A program made the translations under genes and the position numbers. A stretch of DNA of 46,432 nucleotides from Nitrospirota bacterium (GTDB lineage: Bacteria > Nitrospirota > Leptospirillia > Leptospirillales > Leptospirillaceae), in contig JAJYYA010000029.1 in assembly GCA_021801345.1 (NCBI GenBank), forward strand, positions 1-46,432, written 5' to 3'. Below the pieces are notes generated by a model, which saw nothing but the letters and a program-made list of their open reading frames with translations, did no database searches and had not been told where the DNA came from. The stretch's first letter is position 1. Each line of letters opens with the position of its first letter. Below, in pieces: positions 16,889 to 25,782 of the stretch.

Positions 16889-17750
16889 AGCCGTGGCGAA
16901 GAACATACCGGTAGAAGGCGGGCTGAAGCCATCGGGAGCGCTCGAGAGGGGGAGAGACAAATGAGGCGACCCGTTCGGCCATGACGGCCGGATGCGTCCC
17001 CCGGAAGGGCTTGAGAAAGGGGTAGTGCTCCGGCATGTAATCATTGGCCTCGAGGATCTCCGCATCCTTGGGCTTGGGGGTCCCGTCCCAGTAGTAGTCG
17101 ACCTGGACCTGGATCTTCTGGCGCAGAAGGGCCTTCGACTTGACCCATCCATAATGGTAGATGCGCCCCTCGGCATACCGCCAGAGATCCTTCTCTCGCT
17201 TTCCGATGAAGAGCCCGTCGGAGGCCCTGGCAAAGCCCAGCGCATCTCCCACGGAGACCACCCTGTTCGGCCTGACGATCCGAAGGGCGCGGCGGTAGGC
17301 CCAGGGGTCGAGCCGGAAATAGTCCCCTACGAAATGCCGATACCGGAACATGAGGCCGAGAAGGGAGGCGTCGTCTTTGGTGCGCTCCATGGAGCGCCGG
17401 ATCCCCTCGTAGTCCTCCTCGTGGAAGACCTCGTCCGACTGGAGATAGATCGCCCAGTCGGCATCGGGCCGGACGTGGGAGAGAGCGATATTGGTCTGGT
17501 CTGCATAGACGAGTCCGTCAGTCGCACGACTCCTGTCCCAGACGGACTCCACGATCCGGATCCGGGAATCGCCTATCCCCCGGATTCTCTCAAGGGTCCG
17601 GTCTTCGGAGTCTCCCACGTTGACGACAAGTTCGTCCACCAGAGGAAGGAGGGAGCGAATCGACTCCTCGAAGGGATAGTCGAGCTTCTCCACATTGCGA
17701 CAAAAGGTAAATCCCGAGACGATCAAATCCTTCGACTCCCATTCCTTCAT
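16878..17750 (-). CDS. GT2-like glycosyltransferase
   Basis: A 290-aa protein starting MKEWESKDLIVSGFTFCRN, with a GT-A-like core. DELVVNVGDSEDRT fits the nucleotide-binding strand, and AIYLQSDEVFHEEDY has an acidic motif in the place of DXD. The C-terminal half is rich in aromatic residues and has HYGWVKSKALLRQK, seen in sugar transferases of the hypothetical glycosyltransferase group. I take the ATG at 17750; the frame also opens at 17810. The gene converges with the methyltransferase gene, overlapping it by 11 bases. The substrate is unknown. Confidence 0.7.
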   Translation of the reverse strand: MKEWESKDLIVSGFTFCRNVEKLDYPFEESIRSLLPLVDELVVNVGDSEDRTLERIRGIGDSRIRIVESVWDRSRATDGLVYADQTNIALSHVRPDADWAIYLQSDEVFHEEDYEGIRRSMERTKDDASLLGLMFRYRHFVGDYFRLDPWAYRRALRIVRPNRVVSVGDALGFARASDGLFIGKREKDLWRYAEGRIYHYGWVKSKALLRQKIQVQVDYYWDGTPKPKDAEILEANDYMPEHYPFLKPFRGTHPAVMAERVASFVSPPLERSRWLQPAFYRYVLRHGFKG

Positions 17751-18028
17751 TAGGGCCCGTTTAGCAATAACCTTAACATTTACGTTTTTCGATTTGTGGC
17801 AAATAGACAATACTGAAATCGGCCTTTGCCCAACGTATTGCCGAACGAGCCCTTAGCTTCTCTTTTGACACAATCCCTTCTCATCCAAAACCTCTTCATG
17901 CTACCATAGATGCAATCGTCCCGAAAGTTCGGTACACGGGCATCCTCATCGGAGGAGACGGTCCCGGAAAGCGACTCCAACACGAAGGAGGACGGGGGCC
18001 TGCCCCGAGAGAGGACGGCCCCCCTGCC

Positions 18029-18838
18029 ATGACCCCCGAACGCTCTCCGGCGCTTGCCGGCAACTTCTATCCCGACGATCCCCAGGAACTTTCCCAGCGG
18101 ATCAGGAGCCTTCTGGACGCCCCCCCGAATCCGCCGCCGGGACGCCTCGACCCCGACCGGATCCGGGCCCTGGTAGTCCCCCACGGCGACATGCTCCGGG
18201 CCGGCCCCGTTCAGGCGTCGATCTACAGGGTCCTCCGATCGCGAAAAAAACCTCCGGCCCGGATCCTTCTCGTGGGGCCGCTCCATACCGGAGCCGCTTA
18301 CGGAATCGTGCTCCCGACCCATCCTTCCTTCCGGATACCGACAGGCTCCTTCCCGATCGACAGGGCGGCCATTCGTCAACTGGCCGCCTTCTCCGAGACC
18401 CTCTTCTCCGACGAGTCTCACGCTTACGAGCACTCCCTGGAAACCCAGCTGCCCTTTCTCATGGAGCTCTGGGGAGAAAAGCCCCTTGTTCCGGTCGGCT
18501 ACTCGGATATTCCCTCTGAGGTCCTCTTCCGGATCCTCGAACCTCTGATGACCGATCCCGAGACCCTCACCATCAACTCAGCCGATCTTTCCCACTATTT
18601 CAGCGCAGAAAAGGCCGAAAAAATCGATACGGCCACAGTCGACCGGATCCTCTCCGGAGGAATGGTCGACCGCCTCGAATCCTGCGGCGCCGTCGGAATC
18701 AACGCACTGACCCACCTCGCACACAAAACGGGGATTCTTCCCGGCCTCATCACACTCTCCCATTCGGGAGCCGCCACCGGAGAGACGGGACAGGTGATCG
18801 GCTACGCCGCCCTCTCCTACACCCAGACCCGGCGGTGA
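18029..18838 (+). CDS. MEMO1-family protein (AmmeMemoRadiSam system protein B)
   Basis: A 269-aa protein of the MEMO1 family, related to class III extradiol dioxygenases. Visible markers: SPALAGNFYPDDP at the start, ALVVPHGD with the first metal-region His, LVGPLHTG, and the strongly conserved EHSLETQLPFL. NSADLSHYF lies in the C-terminal part. In bacteria it often occurs with an AMMECR1 protein and a radical SAM enzyme; neither is nearby. Eukaryotic MEMO1 binds a metal and acts in redox control, but the bacterial role is unclear. Its stop overlaps the next gene's GTG start by four bases. Confidence 0.85.
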   Translation: MTPERSPALAGNFYPDDPQELSQRIRSLLDAPPNPPPGRLDPDRIRALVVPHGDMLRAGPVQASIYRVLRSRKKPPARILLVGPLHTGAAYGIVLPTHPSFRIPTGSFPIDRAAIRQLAAFSETLFSDESHAYEHSLETQLPFLMELWGEKPLVPVGYSDIPSEVLFRILEPLMTDPETLTINSADLSHYFSAEKAEKIDTATVDRILSGGMVDRLESCGAVGINALTHLAHKTGILPGLITLSHSGAATGETGQVIGYAALSYTQTRR

Positions 18839-20070
18839 CCTTCCAGGGACGCCTCCCGTTCTTCGGCGACCTTCCCTCTCCCCGCCCGGTCATCCTGCTC
18901 ATGGGAGCGCGCACGGCCCGGAGCGTCGGACAAGGAGCGCTCGCCGCCAACTTCATTCTCGAGCTCAAGCGAGTCGGATGGAGCGCACCGGCCATCGGCG
19001 CCGTCCTTTCGGGGGGGATCATTTTTTCGATTGCAGCCACCCTTCTCCTCGGGCCCGCAAGCGACAGGTACGGCCGAAAACCCTTCCTGGCCGGCTACGA
19101 AATCCTTCAGTTTTTGTGCGCCCTGGGAGGACTCCTGACAGAGAACGGCAGCCCTTCGAATCTGGTCCTGACACTCATTGCCGTCGTCGGAGGATTCGGG
19201 CAGGCCACCGGAGGGGGGGCAGGGGCCTTTTCCCCCGTCGAGCAGTCCTGGCTCTCGCGCCTGCTGCCCGATACCCTGCGCAGCCACTACTTCAGCCTCA
19301 ACACGGCGACTGGATTTTTCGGAATGGCCCTGGGAGCCCTCTCCGGTCTCTATCCCCGTTTTTTCCCTTCCCTGGGGAACCCGAACCTTCTTGCCCGCGG
19401 GGTCTTTCTCACCGTCATGGCCGGCGCCCTTCTGGCCCTGATCCTTCTTCTCTTCGTCCCCGACGCTCCCCACTCCCCCACAGTTATCCTCGACAAGACG
19501 CTCAAAGACGAATGGGTTCTCCTTCGCACGCTGATCGGCGTCAACTCTCTCAACGGGCTTTCTCTCGGCCTCTATGCCCCCCTCATGGCCTACTGGTTCT
19601 CCCTGCGCTTCGGCCGGGGACCGGGCTCCATCGGCCTGGCCATGGCCGGAGGATACCTTCTTGCCGGAATCTTCTCTTTGGCCTCGGCCCCCCTCACCCG
19701 GCGCTTCGGAACGGTCCGCACCGTCATCGCAGGCCGGGGAGCCGGACTCGTCTTCACCCTTCTGATCCCCCTTATGCCGACCTTTTCCCTGGCGGTTCTC
19801 GCACACCTTCTTCGCGTCGCCTCCAACCAGGGGACCATCGGTCCTCGCCAGGCCCTGTCGGTGAGCCTCGTCGGAGAGGGACGACGGGGGCTGGCCGCAA
19901 GCCTCCACAACGTCTCCATGCAGATTCCGCAGTCGATCGGACCGACGCTCGGAGCGGCACTCCTCTCGCATAAAATGACAGGGATGCCCTTCTTTCTCGG
20001 GGCACTGCTCCAGGGGGGATATCTTTTTTTCTACTATAGAGCCTTCGAGGGATTCGACAGAAAGGTCTGA
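18835..20070 (+). CDS. MFS transporter
   Basis: A 411-aa, 12-helix major facilitator protein. The loop 2-3 signature GPASDRYGRKP appears at about residues 73-83, and loops of the second half carry SAPLTRRFGTVR. The start is GTG 18835, coupled to the MEMO1 gene (GTGA). MFS proteins move small solutes by proton antiport or symport; the substrate cannot be told. Coupling to a MEMO1-like gene suggests related regulation only. The 3' end is followed directly by the decayed transposase fragment on the other strand. Confidence 0.88.
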   Translation: MTFQGRLPFFGDLPSPRPVILLMGARTARSVGQGALAANFILELKRVGWSAPAIGAVLSGGIIFSIAATLLLGPASDRYGRKPFLAGYEILQFLCALGGLLTENGSPSNLVLTLIAVVGGFGQATGGGAGAFSPVEQSWLSRLLPDTLRSHYFSLNTATGFFGMALGALSGLYPRFFPSLGNPNLLARGVFLTVMAGALLALILLLFVPDAPHSPTVILDKTLKDEWVLLRTLIGVNSLNGLSLGLYAPLMAYWFSLRFGRGPGSIGLAMAGGYLLAGIFSLASAPLTRRFGTVRTVIAGRGAGLVFTLLIPLMPTFSLAVLAHLLRVASNQGTIGPRQALSVSLVGEGRRGLAASLHNVSMQIPQSIGPTLGAALLSHKMTGMPFFLGALLQGGYLFFYYRAFEGFDRKV

Positions 20071-20089
20071 TCGCCTCTCCTTCTCTCCC

Positions 20090-20400
20090 TTGGGAGGGGA
20101 AGATGTGAAGAGCTCTGTGGCGGGGAGATCCGGCTACTCCCGCCCCAGAAGCTCATGAGCATGATGCGCCAACCGATGAGCCGGAGGACCCGATGTCCGT
20201 CCTCGATCCGCCACCGGAGGCAATACCAGCGGACGCACTCCCAGAGATCGCCTCCGTCCGCGTTCCGATCGCATCGTAATCGGCCAGATATCGCCCTTCG
20301 AGCGGTGCTGGACCCGATGCCCTCTATGGTCATGAACTCCCTGCCGATCCTGATCTCCCCTCGAGGCGATGCGAATTCAGTCTGTTTCCATGTCCATTCG
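20090..20400 (-). pseudogene. IS4-like transposase, C-terminal remnant
   Basis: On the minus strand one frame reads LWECVRWYCLRWRIEDGHRVL, then directly LIGWRIMLMSFWG. In IS4-type transposases these are the YREK-like region (RWRIE-FHR) and the last helix (AWRIMLMT-LGR), normally separated by 40-60 residues. Here the intervening part is missing and no start or upstream DDE aspartates are present in frame. The matching N-terminal piece lies at about 21690-21890 on the same strand, across the Rpn gene. So this is one decayed insertion sequence split in two. No terminal inverted repeats were identified. Confidence 0.6.
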
Positions 20401-20582
20401 GGAGACGAAGAAGAATCCCGAGACCGGAAAGATTGGTTTTTTTCGGCCTCAGCTCGGGGTCCGGCCAAAAGGGACGCGTTCCCCGATCCCCCGTGTCGGG
20501 GGGGGATGACAAGTCCTGCCCTTTTCTGTAGTATGCAGCGTTCGTTTTTTTCGACTTCCGACCTATCCACAGAAAGGACGGT

Positions 20583-21500
20583 ATGCTGTCCGATCCCCAC
20601 GACCGATTTTTCAAGTCGAGCTTTGGTCAGATCGCGCTCGTCAGAGATCTTCTCCGGGGATTTCTTCCCGAGCCGGTCCGAAAGGCGCTCGACATCGACA
20701 GTCTGGAGTTCGTTCCGACCGAATGGGTCGGACCGTTCTTCGAGAAGACGCACCTGGACCTGGCGCTGTCGGGAAGGCTCCTGGGAGCTTCCGGGGGTTC
20801 TGTCCGGATTTATGTTCTCGTCGAGCACAAGTTTCGACCGGACCCGGGGCTTTTCCTCCAGCTTCTCCGGTATATGGTCGCGCTCTGGAGCGAGGACGAG
20901 GGGGCGGGGCGTCCTCTGACGCCGATTCTTCCTTTCGTCCTGCACCAGGGAGAGGAGACGGCCGACTCGCGCCGCTTCTTCGAGCACACCGGGGCTCCGG
21001 AGGTTCTACGGCCCTATGCCCTGGACTTCGCGCCGCTGTTTCTCGACCTGGGCTCGCTCGACGACGGGGAGATCCGGGGGCAGGCGAGCCGTCTGGAGAC
21101 GGTCGCGGCCCTTCTTGCGATGAAGCATATTCTCCGAAGGCCGCTGGAGGGGATGGTCGCCCTGTTCGAGCCGATCGGGGAGGGTCTCTCGGACAGCGCG
21201 CTGGCTTTGGTGCTCCGGTATCTTGTGGTATATTACAAAATTGAGGGCCGGGAGAGGTTTGTCCGGCTTGTGAGGGACCTTCACGCGGAGGAGCGCATGC
21301 CCACCTTCATCGAAGAGCTGGAAGAAGAAGCCATGAAAAGAGGCTTGGAGCAAGGGCTAGAGCAAGGGCTAGAGAAAGGGCTGGAGCAAGACATTCGGAA
21401 GCTTCTCCGGAAAGGGATCCTTTCGGCCGAGGAGATCGCCGACGCCCTCGAAGTGGACCTCTCCAAGGTTCTCGGGATCCAGAGGGAGATCGCCCGCTAG
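20583..21500 (+). CDS. Rpn family recombination-promoting nuclease
   Basis: A 305-aa protein beginning with the Rpn/transposase_31 signature HDRFFKSSFGQ. A PD-(D/E)XK-type core follows: DLALSGRLL supplies the Asp, and VRIYVLVEHKFRPD the E-x-K strand. C-terminal residues about 255-272 are a four-unit GLEQ/GLEKG repeat, also seen as a DNA repeat at 21349-21391. After it comes a helix-turn-helix-like tail (SAEEIADALEV). Rpn proteins are DNA endonucleases that raise RecA-independent recombination; some act in phage defence with small internally translated partners. The gene lies between two pieces of an IS4-like transposase, in the opposite orientation. Confidence 0.85.
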   Translation: MLSDPHDRFFKSSFGQIALVRDLLRGFLPEPVRKALDIDSLEFVPTEWVGPFFEKTHLDLALSGRLLGASGGSVRIYVLVEHKFRPDPGLFLQLLRYMVALWSEDEGAGRPLTPILPFVLHQGEETADSRRFFEHTGAPEVLRPYALDFAPLFLDLGSLDDGEIRGQASRLETVAALLAMKHILRRPLEGMVALFEPIGEGLSDSALALVLRYLVVYYKIEGRERFVRLVRDLHAEERMPTFIEELEEEAMKRGLEQGLEQGLEKGLEQDIRKLLRKGILSAEEIADALEVDLSKVLGIQREIAR

Positions 21501-21689
21501 CGCTGCCTATTCCCCGCAAGTCACCCGAAGCTTAGTTTTAGCCAAACTTTTTCAGTCGCTGTTAAGCTCAAAGCCCAGGCAGAGGTCCTGGAGTCTGCCA
21601 TACCCGCTCCAGATCGCTATATGGGGCCCGGGGGCGGATCGTTCTTGCGCCCCTGGCGCCCTCCCAGACGCCCCACGAGGTGGAAGGGT

Positions 21690-21890
21690 CACTCTCCCCT
21701 CCACCGCAAGCGCCCGCGCACATCCCGCGACCCGCTCCTTTCCCCGGAGGTCGAGCAGTCCGAACTCCCGGCACACGGCCCGGGCGCGCTCTTTCCGGCT
21801 TCGGAAGGAGCCTTCTGCCAGGATCTTTCGTACGTGATCGATCGAGGCCGTCAGGGTCTGTTTGATGAAAAGGTGTGCGGAGGTGTGCAT
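21690..21890 (-). pseudogene. IS4-like transposase, N-terminal remnant
   Basis: The frame starting at 21890 gives the N-terminal DNA-binding segment found before the DDE domain in some IS4-type transposases: RKILAEGSFRSRKERARAVC, REFGLLDLRGKERVAGCARAL and GRVTLPP. The similarity ends near 21690 and the frame then runs into unrelated sequence before a stop at 21552. With the C-terminal piece at 20090-20400 it forms one broken transposase gene on the minus strand. The middle, including the catalytic aspartates, is missing and its place is taken by the Rpn nuclease gene. Confidence 0.6.
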
Positions 21891-22003
21891 GCATCGATCA
21901 TACGCACTCCCGACGCCAATGTTCAGACCCCCTCGCTTCCCTCCTCACGCTCCGGTCCTCCCGGATTTTGAAGCGCTCCTCGACTTGTGGGGAATAGGCA
22001 GGT

Positions 22004-23098
22004 CTAGGCGTGAGTCGGATAGTCGATGTAGCCCCGTTCTCCCCCCATGTAGAAGGTCGATGAATCGGCCGGGGCAATCGGAGCCTTTTTGGCGAAGCGC
22101 TCGACAAGATCGGGGTTCGAGATGAAGGGAACGCCATAGGCCACGAGATCGGCCAGACCGCTCTCAATGACGCGATTTCCGGTTTCGCGGTCAAATCCGG
22201 TGTTTGTCATAAGGACCCCCTTGTACCGGGGGCGATAGGTGGCGGTCACATTCTCCACCATATGAGGGATCGACGAGACGTCGGCGGCTTTTTCACGAAG
22301 ATGGAGGTAGGCCAGCCCCGACCCCGAAAGCCGGTCGATGACATGGTCGTACAGAGCCTTCGTGTTCGAGTCGGCCGGAATATTCCAGATATTGGCGGGA
22401 GAGAGACGAACACCGGTTCTGTCGCGTCCGATCGCCGAGGCGACGGCGTCGACGATCTCGAAGAGGATCCGGGAACGATTCTCGATTCCCCCGCCGTAGC
22501 GGTCTGTTCTCAGATTGGTCGCGTCCCGAAGAAACTGTTCGATCAGATAGCCGTTTGCCCCGTGGATCTCGACTCCGTCGAAGCCCGCCCTCCGCGCATT
22601 TTCCGCCCCTTTTCGAAACTGCACGACGATCTCCTCGACCTCCTTCGTCTCAAGGGCCCGCGGAGCGACGGACTTTTTCGGTCCCTGAGGGGTGTAGACA
22701 TCAACCCCGGGGTCGATCGCCGAGGGAGCGACCGGCAGAGCCCCCCCGAGAAGGTCCGGGTGGGAGATTCGGCCGACGTGCCAGAGCTGAAGAAAGATCC
22801 TTCCTCCGCGGGCGTGAACCGCCCCCGTCACCTTCTTCCATCCTTCCACCTGACTCTCCGAATGGATCCCGGGGGTGTTCATATAGCCGACGCCCTGGGG
22901 GGAGACCTGGGAACCCTCGGTGATCAGAAGGCCCGCCGAGGCTCTTTGGGCATAGTAGGTCGCCATGATCTCGACTGGGATCAGGTCTTTGTTTTCTGCA
23001 CGGTTTCGGGTCATGGGGGCCATGACGACCCGGTTCGGAAGAGTGAGGGGCCCCATGGAAAGGGGGGTCAGAAGCGGTTGGGTGGCATCGTGGGACAT
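22004..23098 (-). CDS. Old Yellow Enzyme family FMN-dependent ene-reductase
   Basis: A 364-aa TIM-barrel flavoprotein. LPNRVVMAPMTRNRAEN is the FMN-binding start, LQLWHVGRISHPD follows, the substrate-anchoring His-Asn pair is in VEIHGANGYL, and YGGGIENRSRILFEIVDAV is typical of NemA-type members. The family reduces activated C=C bonds, nitrate esters and N-ethylmaleimide with NAD(P)H. ATG 23098 is chosen because AAGGAGGA lies at ideal spacing; the frame extends 16 codons further. The ArsR regulator gene lies 73 bases upstream on the same strand, which suggests control by electrophile or thiol stress. Confidence 0.92.
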   Translation of the reverse strand: MSHDATQPLLTPLSMGPLTLPNRVVMAPMTRNRAENKDLIPVEIMATYYAQRASAGLLITEGSQVSPQGVGYMNTPGIHSESQVEGWKKVTGAVHARGGRIFLQLWHVGRISHPDLLGGALPVAPSAIDPGVDVYTPQGPKKSVAPRALETKEVEEIVVQFRKGAENARRAGFDGVEIHGANGYLIEQFLRDATNLRTDRYGGGIENRSRILFEIVDAVASAIGRDRTGVRLSPANIWNIPADSNTKALYDHVIDRLSGSGLAYLHLREKAADVSSIPHMVENVTATYRPRYKGVLMTNTGFDRETGNRVIESGLADLVAYGVPFISNPDLVERFAKKAPIAPADSSTFYMGGERGYIDYPTHA

Positions 23099-23171
23099 TC
23101 CTGTATCCTCCTTGAAAAAAGCGTTCCTGCGTTTTATTTTGGGCAAGCAAAGGTCCTGCCGGAAGCTTTGG

Positions 23172-23492
23172 TCAGAGATCTTCCTTCAGAAATCGGGAGA
23201 CGGACTTGAGGGCCTTCTCGTTTCTCTTGTAATAGGTCCATTGCCCCTGACGGCTGGCCTCGACGAGTCCTGCCTTCTGTAAAATGGAAAGGTAGTGGGA
23301 GACGGTCGACTGGGAGAGCCCCGACTTCTTTGCGAGAAGTCCGACGCAGAGGCCATGCTTTCTCGAATGCCCTCCGCTCCCCTCCGGATCCTCGGGAAAA
23401 TACCGGTCCGGATCCCCAAGCCATTTGAGAAAGTGGAGGCGGGATTCATTTGCCAGCGCCTTGAAGATCTCAACCGGATCCATGTCATCCAT
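23172..23492 (-). CDS. ArsR/SmtB family transcriptional regulator
   Basis: A 106-aa winged helix protein. FKALANESRLHFLKWL is the first helix pair, LAKKSGLSQSTVSHYLSILQKAGLV is the recognition helix region, and ASRQGQWTYYKRNE forms the wing. Sensor cysteines of metal-binding ArsR proteins are largely absent (one Cys in GLCVGLL), so it may sense something other than a metal, perhaps through that Cys. It is transcribed first in the pair with the ene-reductase gene and probably represses both. The N-terminal start could be ATG 23492 or the ATG nine bases later. Upstream DNA to lipA is only 36 bases. Confidence 0.88.
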   Translation of the reverse strand: MDDMDPVEIFKALANESRLHFLKWLGDPDRYFPEDPEGSGGHSRKHGLCVGLLAKKSGLSQSTVSHYLSILQKAGLVEASRQGQWTYYKRNEKALKSVSRFLKEDL

Positions 23493-23528
23493 TATATCGA
23501 CTTTTCTCGAAATGTCAATTCAATCATT

Positions 23529-24446
23529 TTATTTTCTCCCGAGAAGGCTTTCTGCGTGGTAGGAGGAACGGACAAGAGGGCCGGACTCCACGGCGTCGAA
23601 TCCCAGTTCCCGGGCCTCGTCTCCGATCTCGTCGAACTCAGACGGGGAAAGGTAGCGGAAGACCGGGAGGTGGCTTCTTGACGGCGGAAGATACTGGCCC
23701 ACCGTGACCATCGTCACACCTGCTTCCCGCATCTCCCTGAGAACGGCACCAATCTCCTCCCTCGTCTCTCCCAGCCCCGCCATGATCCCCGACTTCACGG
23801 GAATGCCTGGGGAGAGACGGGCGTAGCGGGAAAGGAGCGTAAGCGAGTGGGCATAGTCGGCCCCGGGGCGAACCGTGCGGTAGAGCCTGGGAACGGTTTC
23901 GAGGTTGTGGTTGAAGACAGAAGGCCGGATCCCGGCAAGAATCGGAAGCGAGGTCTCGAGAGAGTGCCGGAAGTCCGGGACGAGGATCTCGATTTTGAGG
24001 GAGGGATTGCGGAGCCGGAGCGTTTCGACCACTGACGCGAAATGGCCCGCGCCTCCATCGGGCAGATCGTCCCGATCGACGGAGGTGACGACCAGGTAGC
24101 GAAGCCCCGCCTCGGAAACCATTCGGGAAAGCCGCGACGGCTCCTCCGGGTCGGGGGGGGCCGGACGGCCATGATCGACATCGCAGAAGGGGCAGGATCG
24201 CGTGCAAATGCGTCCCAAAATCATGACGGTCGCGATCCCTTCACGAAAGCATGTCCCGAGATTGGGGCAGGAGGCCTCCTCGCAGACAGTGGCAAGTCCG
24301 TGGGCACGAAGGCGCCCCTTCATCCCGGAGACCTCCGGTCCGAGGGGAGACAAGACCCTGAGCCAGGAGGGTTTCGGGGAGGGACGGAAAGCGCCCGCCT
24401 TCGCATGGACCCGATCGGAAGTGTCGGGAGGAAATCGTTCGGTCAT
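23529..24446 (-). CDS. lipA: Lipoyl synthase
   Basis: A 305-aa radical SAM enzyme. The auxiliary cluster ligands are Cys55, Cys60 and Cys66 (CEEASCPNLGTC). The SAM cluster ligands are Cys81, Cys85 and Cys88 (CTRSCPFC). Near the C-terminus is the conserved RSSYHAE with the serine ligand. It inserts two sulfurs into protein-bound octanoate to form the lipoyl cofactor of 2-oxoacid dehydrogenases and the glycine cleavage system. Full family length, ATG 24446. The promoter should lie in the divergent gap to the DUF4912 gene. No lipB is adjacent. Confidence 0.96.
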   Translation of the reverse strand: MTERFPPDTSDRVHAKAGAFRPSPKPSWLRVLSPLGPEVSGMKGRLRAHGLATVCEEASCPNLGTCFREGIATVMILGRICTRSCPFCDVDHGRPAPPDPEEPSRLSRMVSEAGLRYLVVTSVDRDDLPDGGAGHFASVVETLRLRNPSLKIEILVPDFRHSLETSLPILAGIRPSVFNHNLETVPRLYRTVRPGADYAHSLTLLSRYARLSPGIPVKSGIMAGLGETREEIGAVLREMREAGVTMVTVGQYLPPSRSHLPVFRYLSPSEFDEIGDEARELGFDAVESGPLVRSSYHAESLLGRK

Positions 24447-24689
24447 TTATGGTATTCTGTCATGTGAACAGGTGACATAGTGGTCCTCATGCCAAAGTCA
24501 GAGAAAAAAGGCACCCGGACCGGGATCGGCCCTCGCGCGGGATATTCGGACATCCTCCCCTTCTGGGGCCTCTTTATCATATCACAGACGTGCGTTTTAG
24601 GCGCGAAACGGCTTGGGACCGTCAGTGCCCTGCCAGGGTGTTGCAGGATCGGAAGATGCCCGGAACATACCCCCCAGCGAGGAGTGCCA

Positions 24690-25676
24690 ATGAAGGAAAA
24701 GACCCCAAAGGAGACCCCAAAAAAGGCCCCTGCGAAAAAGGGCCCCGCCTCACCGGAGTCCTCCGGAAATTTTCCGGAAACGCTCCCGGGACTTTCGAAG
24801 AAGACTCGTCCGGAGCTTGTGGACCTCGCCCTCTCCCTGGGGCTTTCCGTTCAGGAGAAGGACCGGCGCATCGACCTTATCGAACGGATCAAGACCGCCT
24901 CATCCGCCGCGCTCCCTCCCGAGAAAGAAAGGACTCCGGTGGCAAAGGCCGTCTCTTCTTCCGCAAAGAAGCCTCCCGCCAAGAAGGCCGCATCCAAGGA
25001 AAGGGAGATTCTTGCGTCCGGGGCGCCCTCCACCAGGAGCTCTCCGGATGCCGCACTCTTCGCCGGAGCGGGCCATTCTGAGGAGCCCAAGGCCGAAGGG
25101 GCCGGACGACCCGGATTGCCCAACCTGCCCGGAGCTCCCGGCTGGAAAGACTTCCTCGATGTCGCCTTCGAGCCCGTCCGTCGCGAGCGGGGCCACTTTC
25201 TGACATTGCTCCCCCTCTCCCCCTTCCGGATCATGGCCTTTTTTGCGACAGACCCCTCCGATCCCTCCCCCGCATTCCGCCATGGTTCCCCGGAGATCGT
25301 TCTCAAAATCCGGGACATCACCGGCGCGATGGAGTCCCGAGAGCGCCATGAAGGGGGAGATCTTCCCGCCGACCACATCTTCGACATCGCGACCGGAGGC
25401 GCCGACCGCTGGCGCATTCCCCTCTGGGCCTCCCGCCGCTGGATCGAAGGATGGCTCGGGTACTATGTCGGGGGAACCTTTCATATCCTCGTTCGGTCGA
25501 AGAGGATCCGGACCCCGCGCGGAGGACCTGCCAGCGCCTGGGGCCATCTCTTCCACCTCAAGGAGGGGGGCCATCTTGAAAATGGGCCCCCCTGGCTCGC
25601 CGAGGACGCCGCAATCAGGAGGCTCGCACGCCTTCCTGCATCCCACGAACGGCCGGCGAGCCATACCAGGCCCTAG
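24690..25676 (+). CDS. DUF4912 protein with Rho-N/SAP-like segment
   Basis: A 328-aa protein. Residues 1-40 are Lys/Pro-rich, about 40-70 (LSKKTRPELVDLALSLGLSVQEK) resemble the SAP/Rho N-terminal helical motif, 70-140 are low-complexity Ala/Lys-rich, and about 165-320 match the DUF4912 plan (PLSPFRIMAFF, VLKIRDITGA, RWRIPLWASRRW, LVRSKRIRTPRG). Its function is not known; such proteins may bind nucleic acid. I start at ATG 24690, with CGAGGAG before it. The frame opens at 24480, but that extra part lacks features. It is the first gene of a plus-strand group leading to pspA. Confidence 0.75.
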   Translation: MKEKTPKETPKKAPAKKGPASPESSGNFPETLPGLSKKTRPELVDLALSLGLSVQEKDRRIDLIERIKTASSAALPPEKERTPVAKAVSSSAKKPPAKKAASKEREILASGAPSTRSSPDAALFAGAGHSEEPKAEGAGRPGLPNLPGAPGWKDFLDVAFEPVRRERGHFLTLLPLSPFRIMAFFATDPSDPSPAFRHGSPEIVLKIRDITGAMESRERHEGGDLPADHIFDIATGGADRWRIPLWASRRWIEGWLGYYVGGTFHILVRSKRIRTPRGGPASAWGHLFHLKEGGHLENGPPWLAEDAAIRRLARLPASHERPASHTRP

Positions 25677-25782
25677 ACGCCGGACCTTGCCCACGTGGAG
25701 CGTATTGGCTTTAAGTAAAGGACCGGACAAACATTCATGCCTCAATTCTTTCGGAATGAGACAGACATAAGGAGTCATAAGA

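Noticed and set aside
18817-19971. 384-codon minus-strand frame
   Set aside because: Antisense to the MFS gene; Glu/Gly/Arg-rich and without any recognisable motif.
24447-24689. Possible small RNA or riboswitch before the DUF4912 gene
   Set aside because: Some short complementary runs are present, but no known lipoate or other riboswitch pattern can be recognised by eye.
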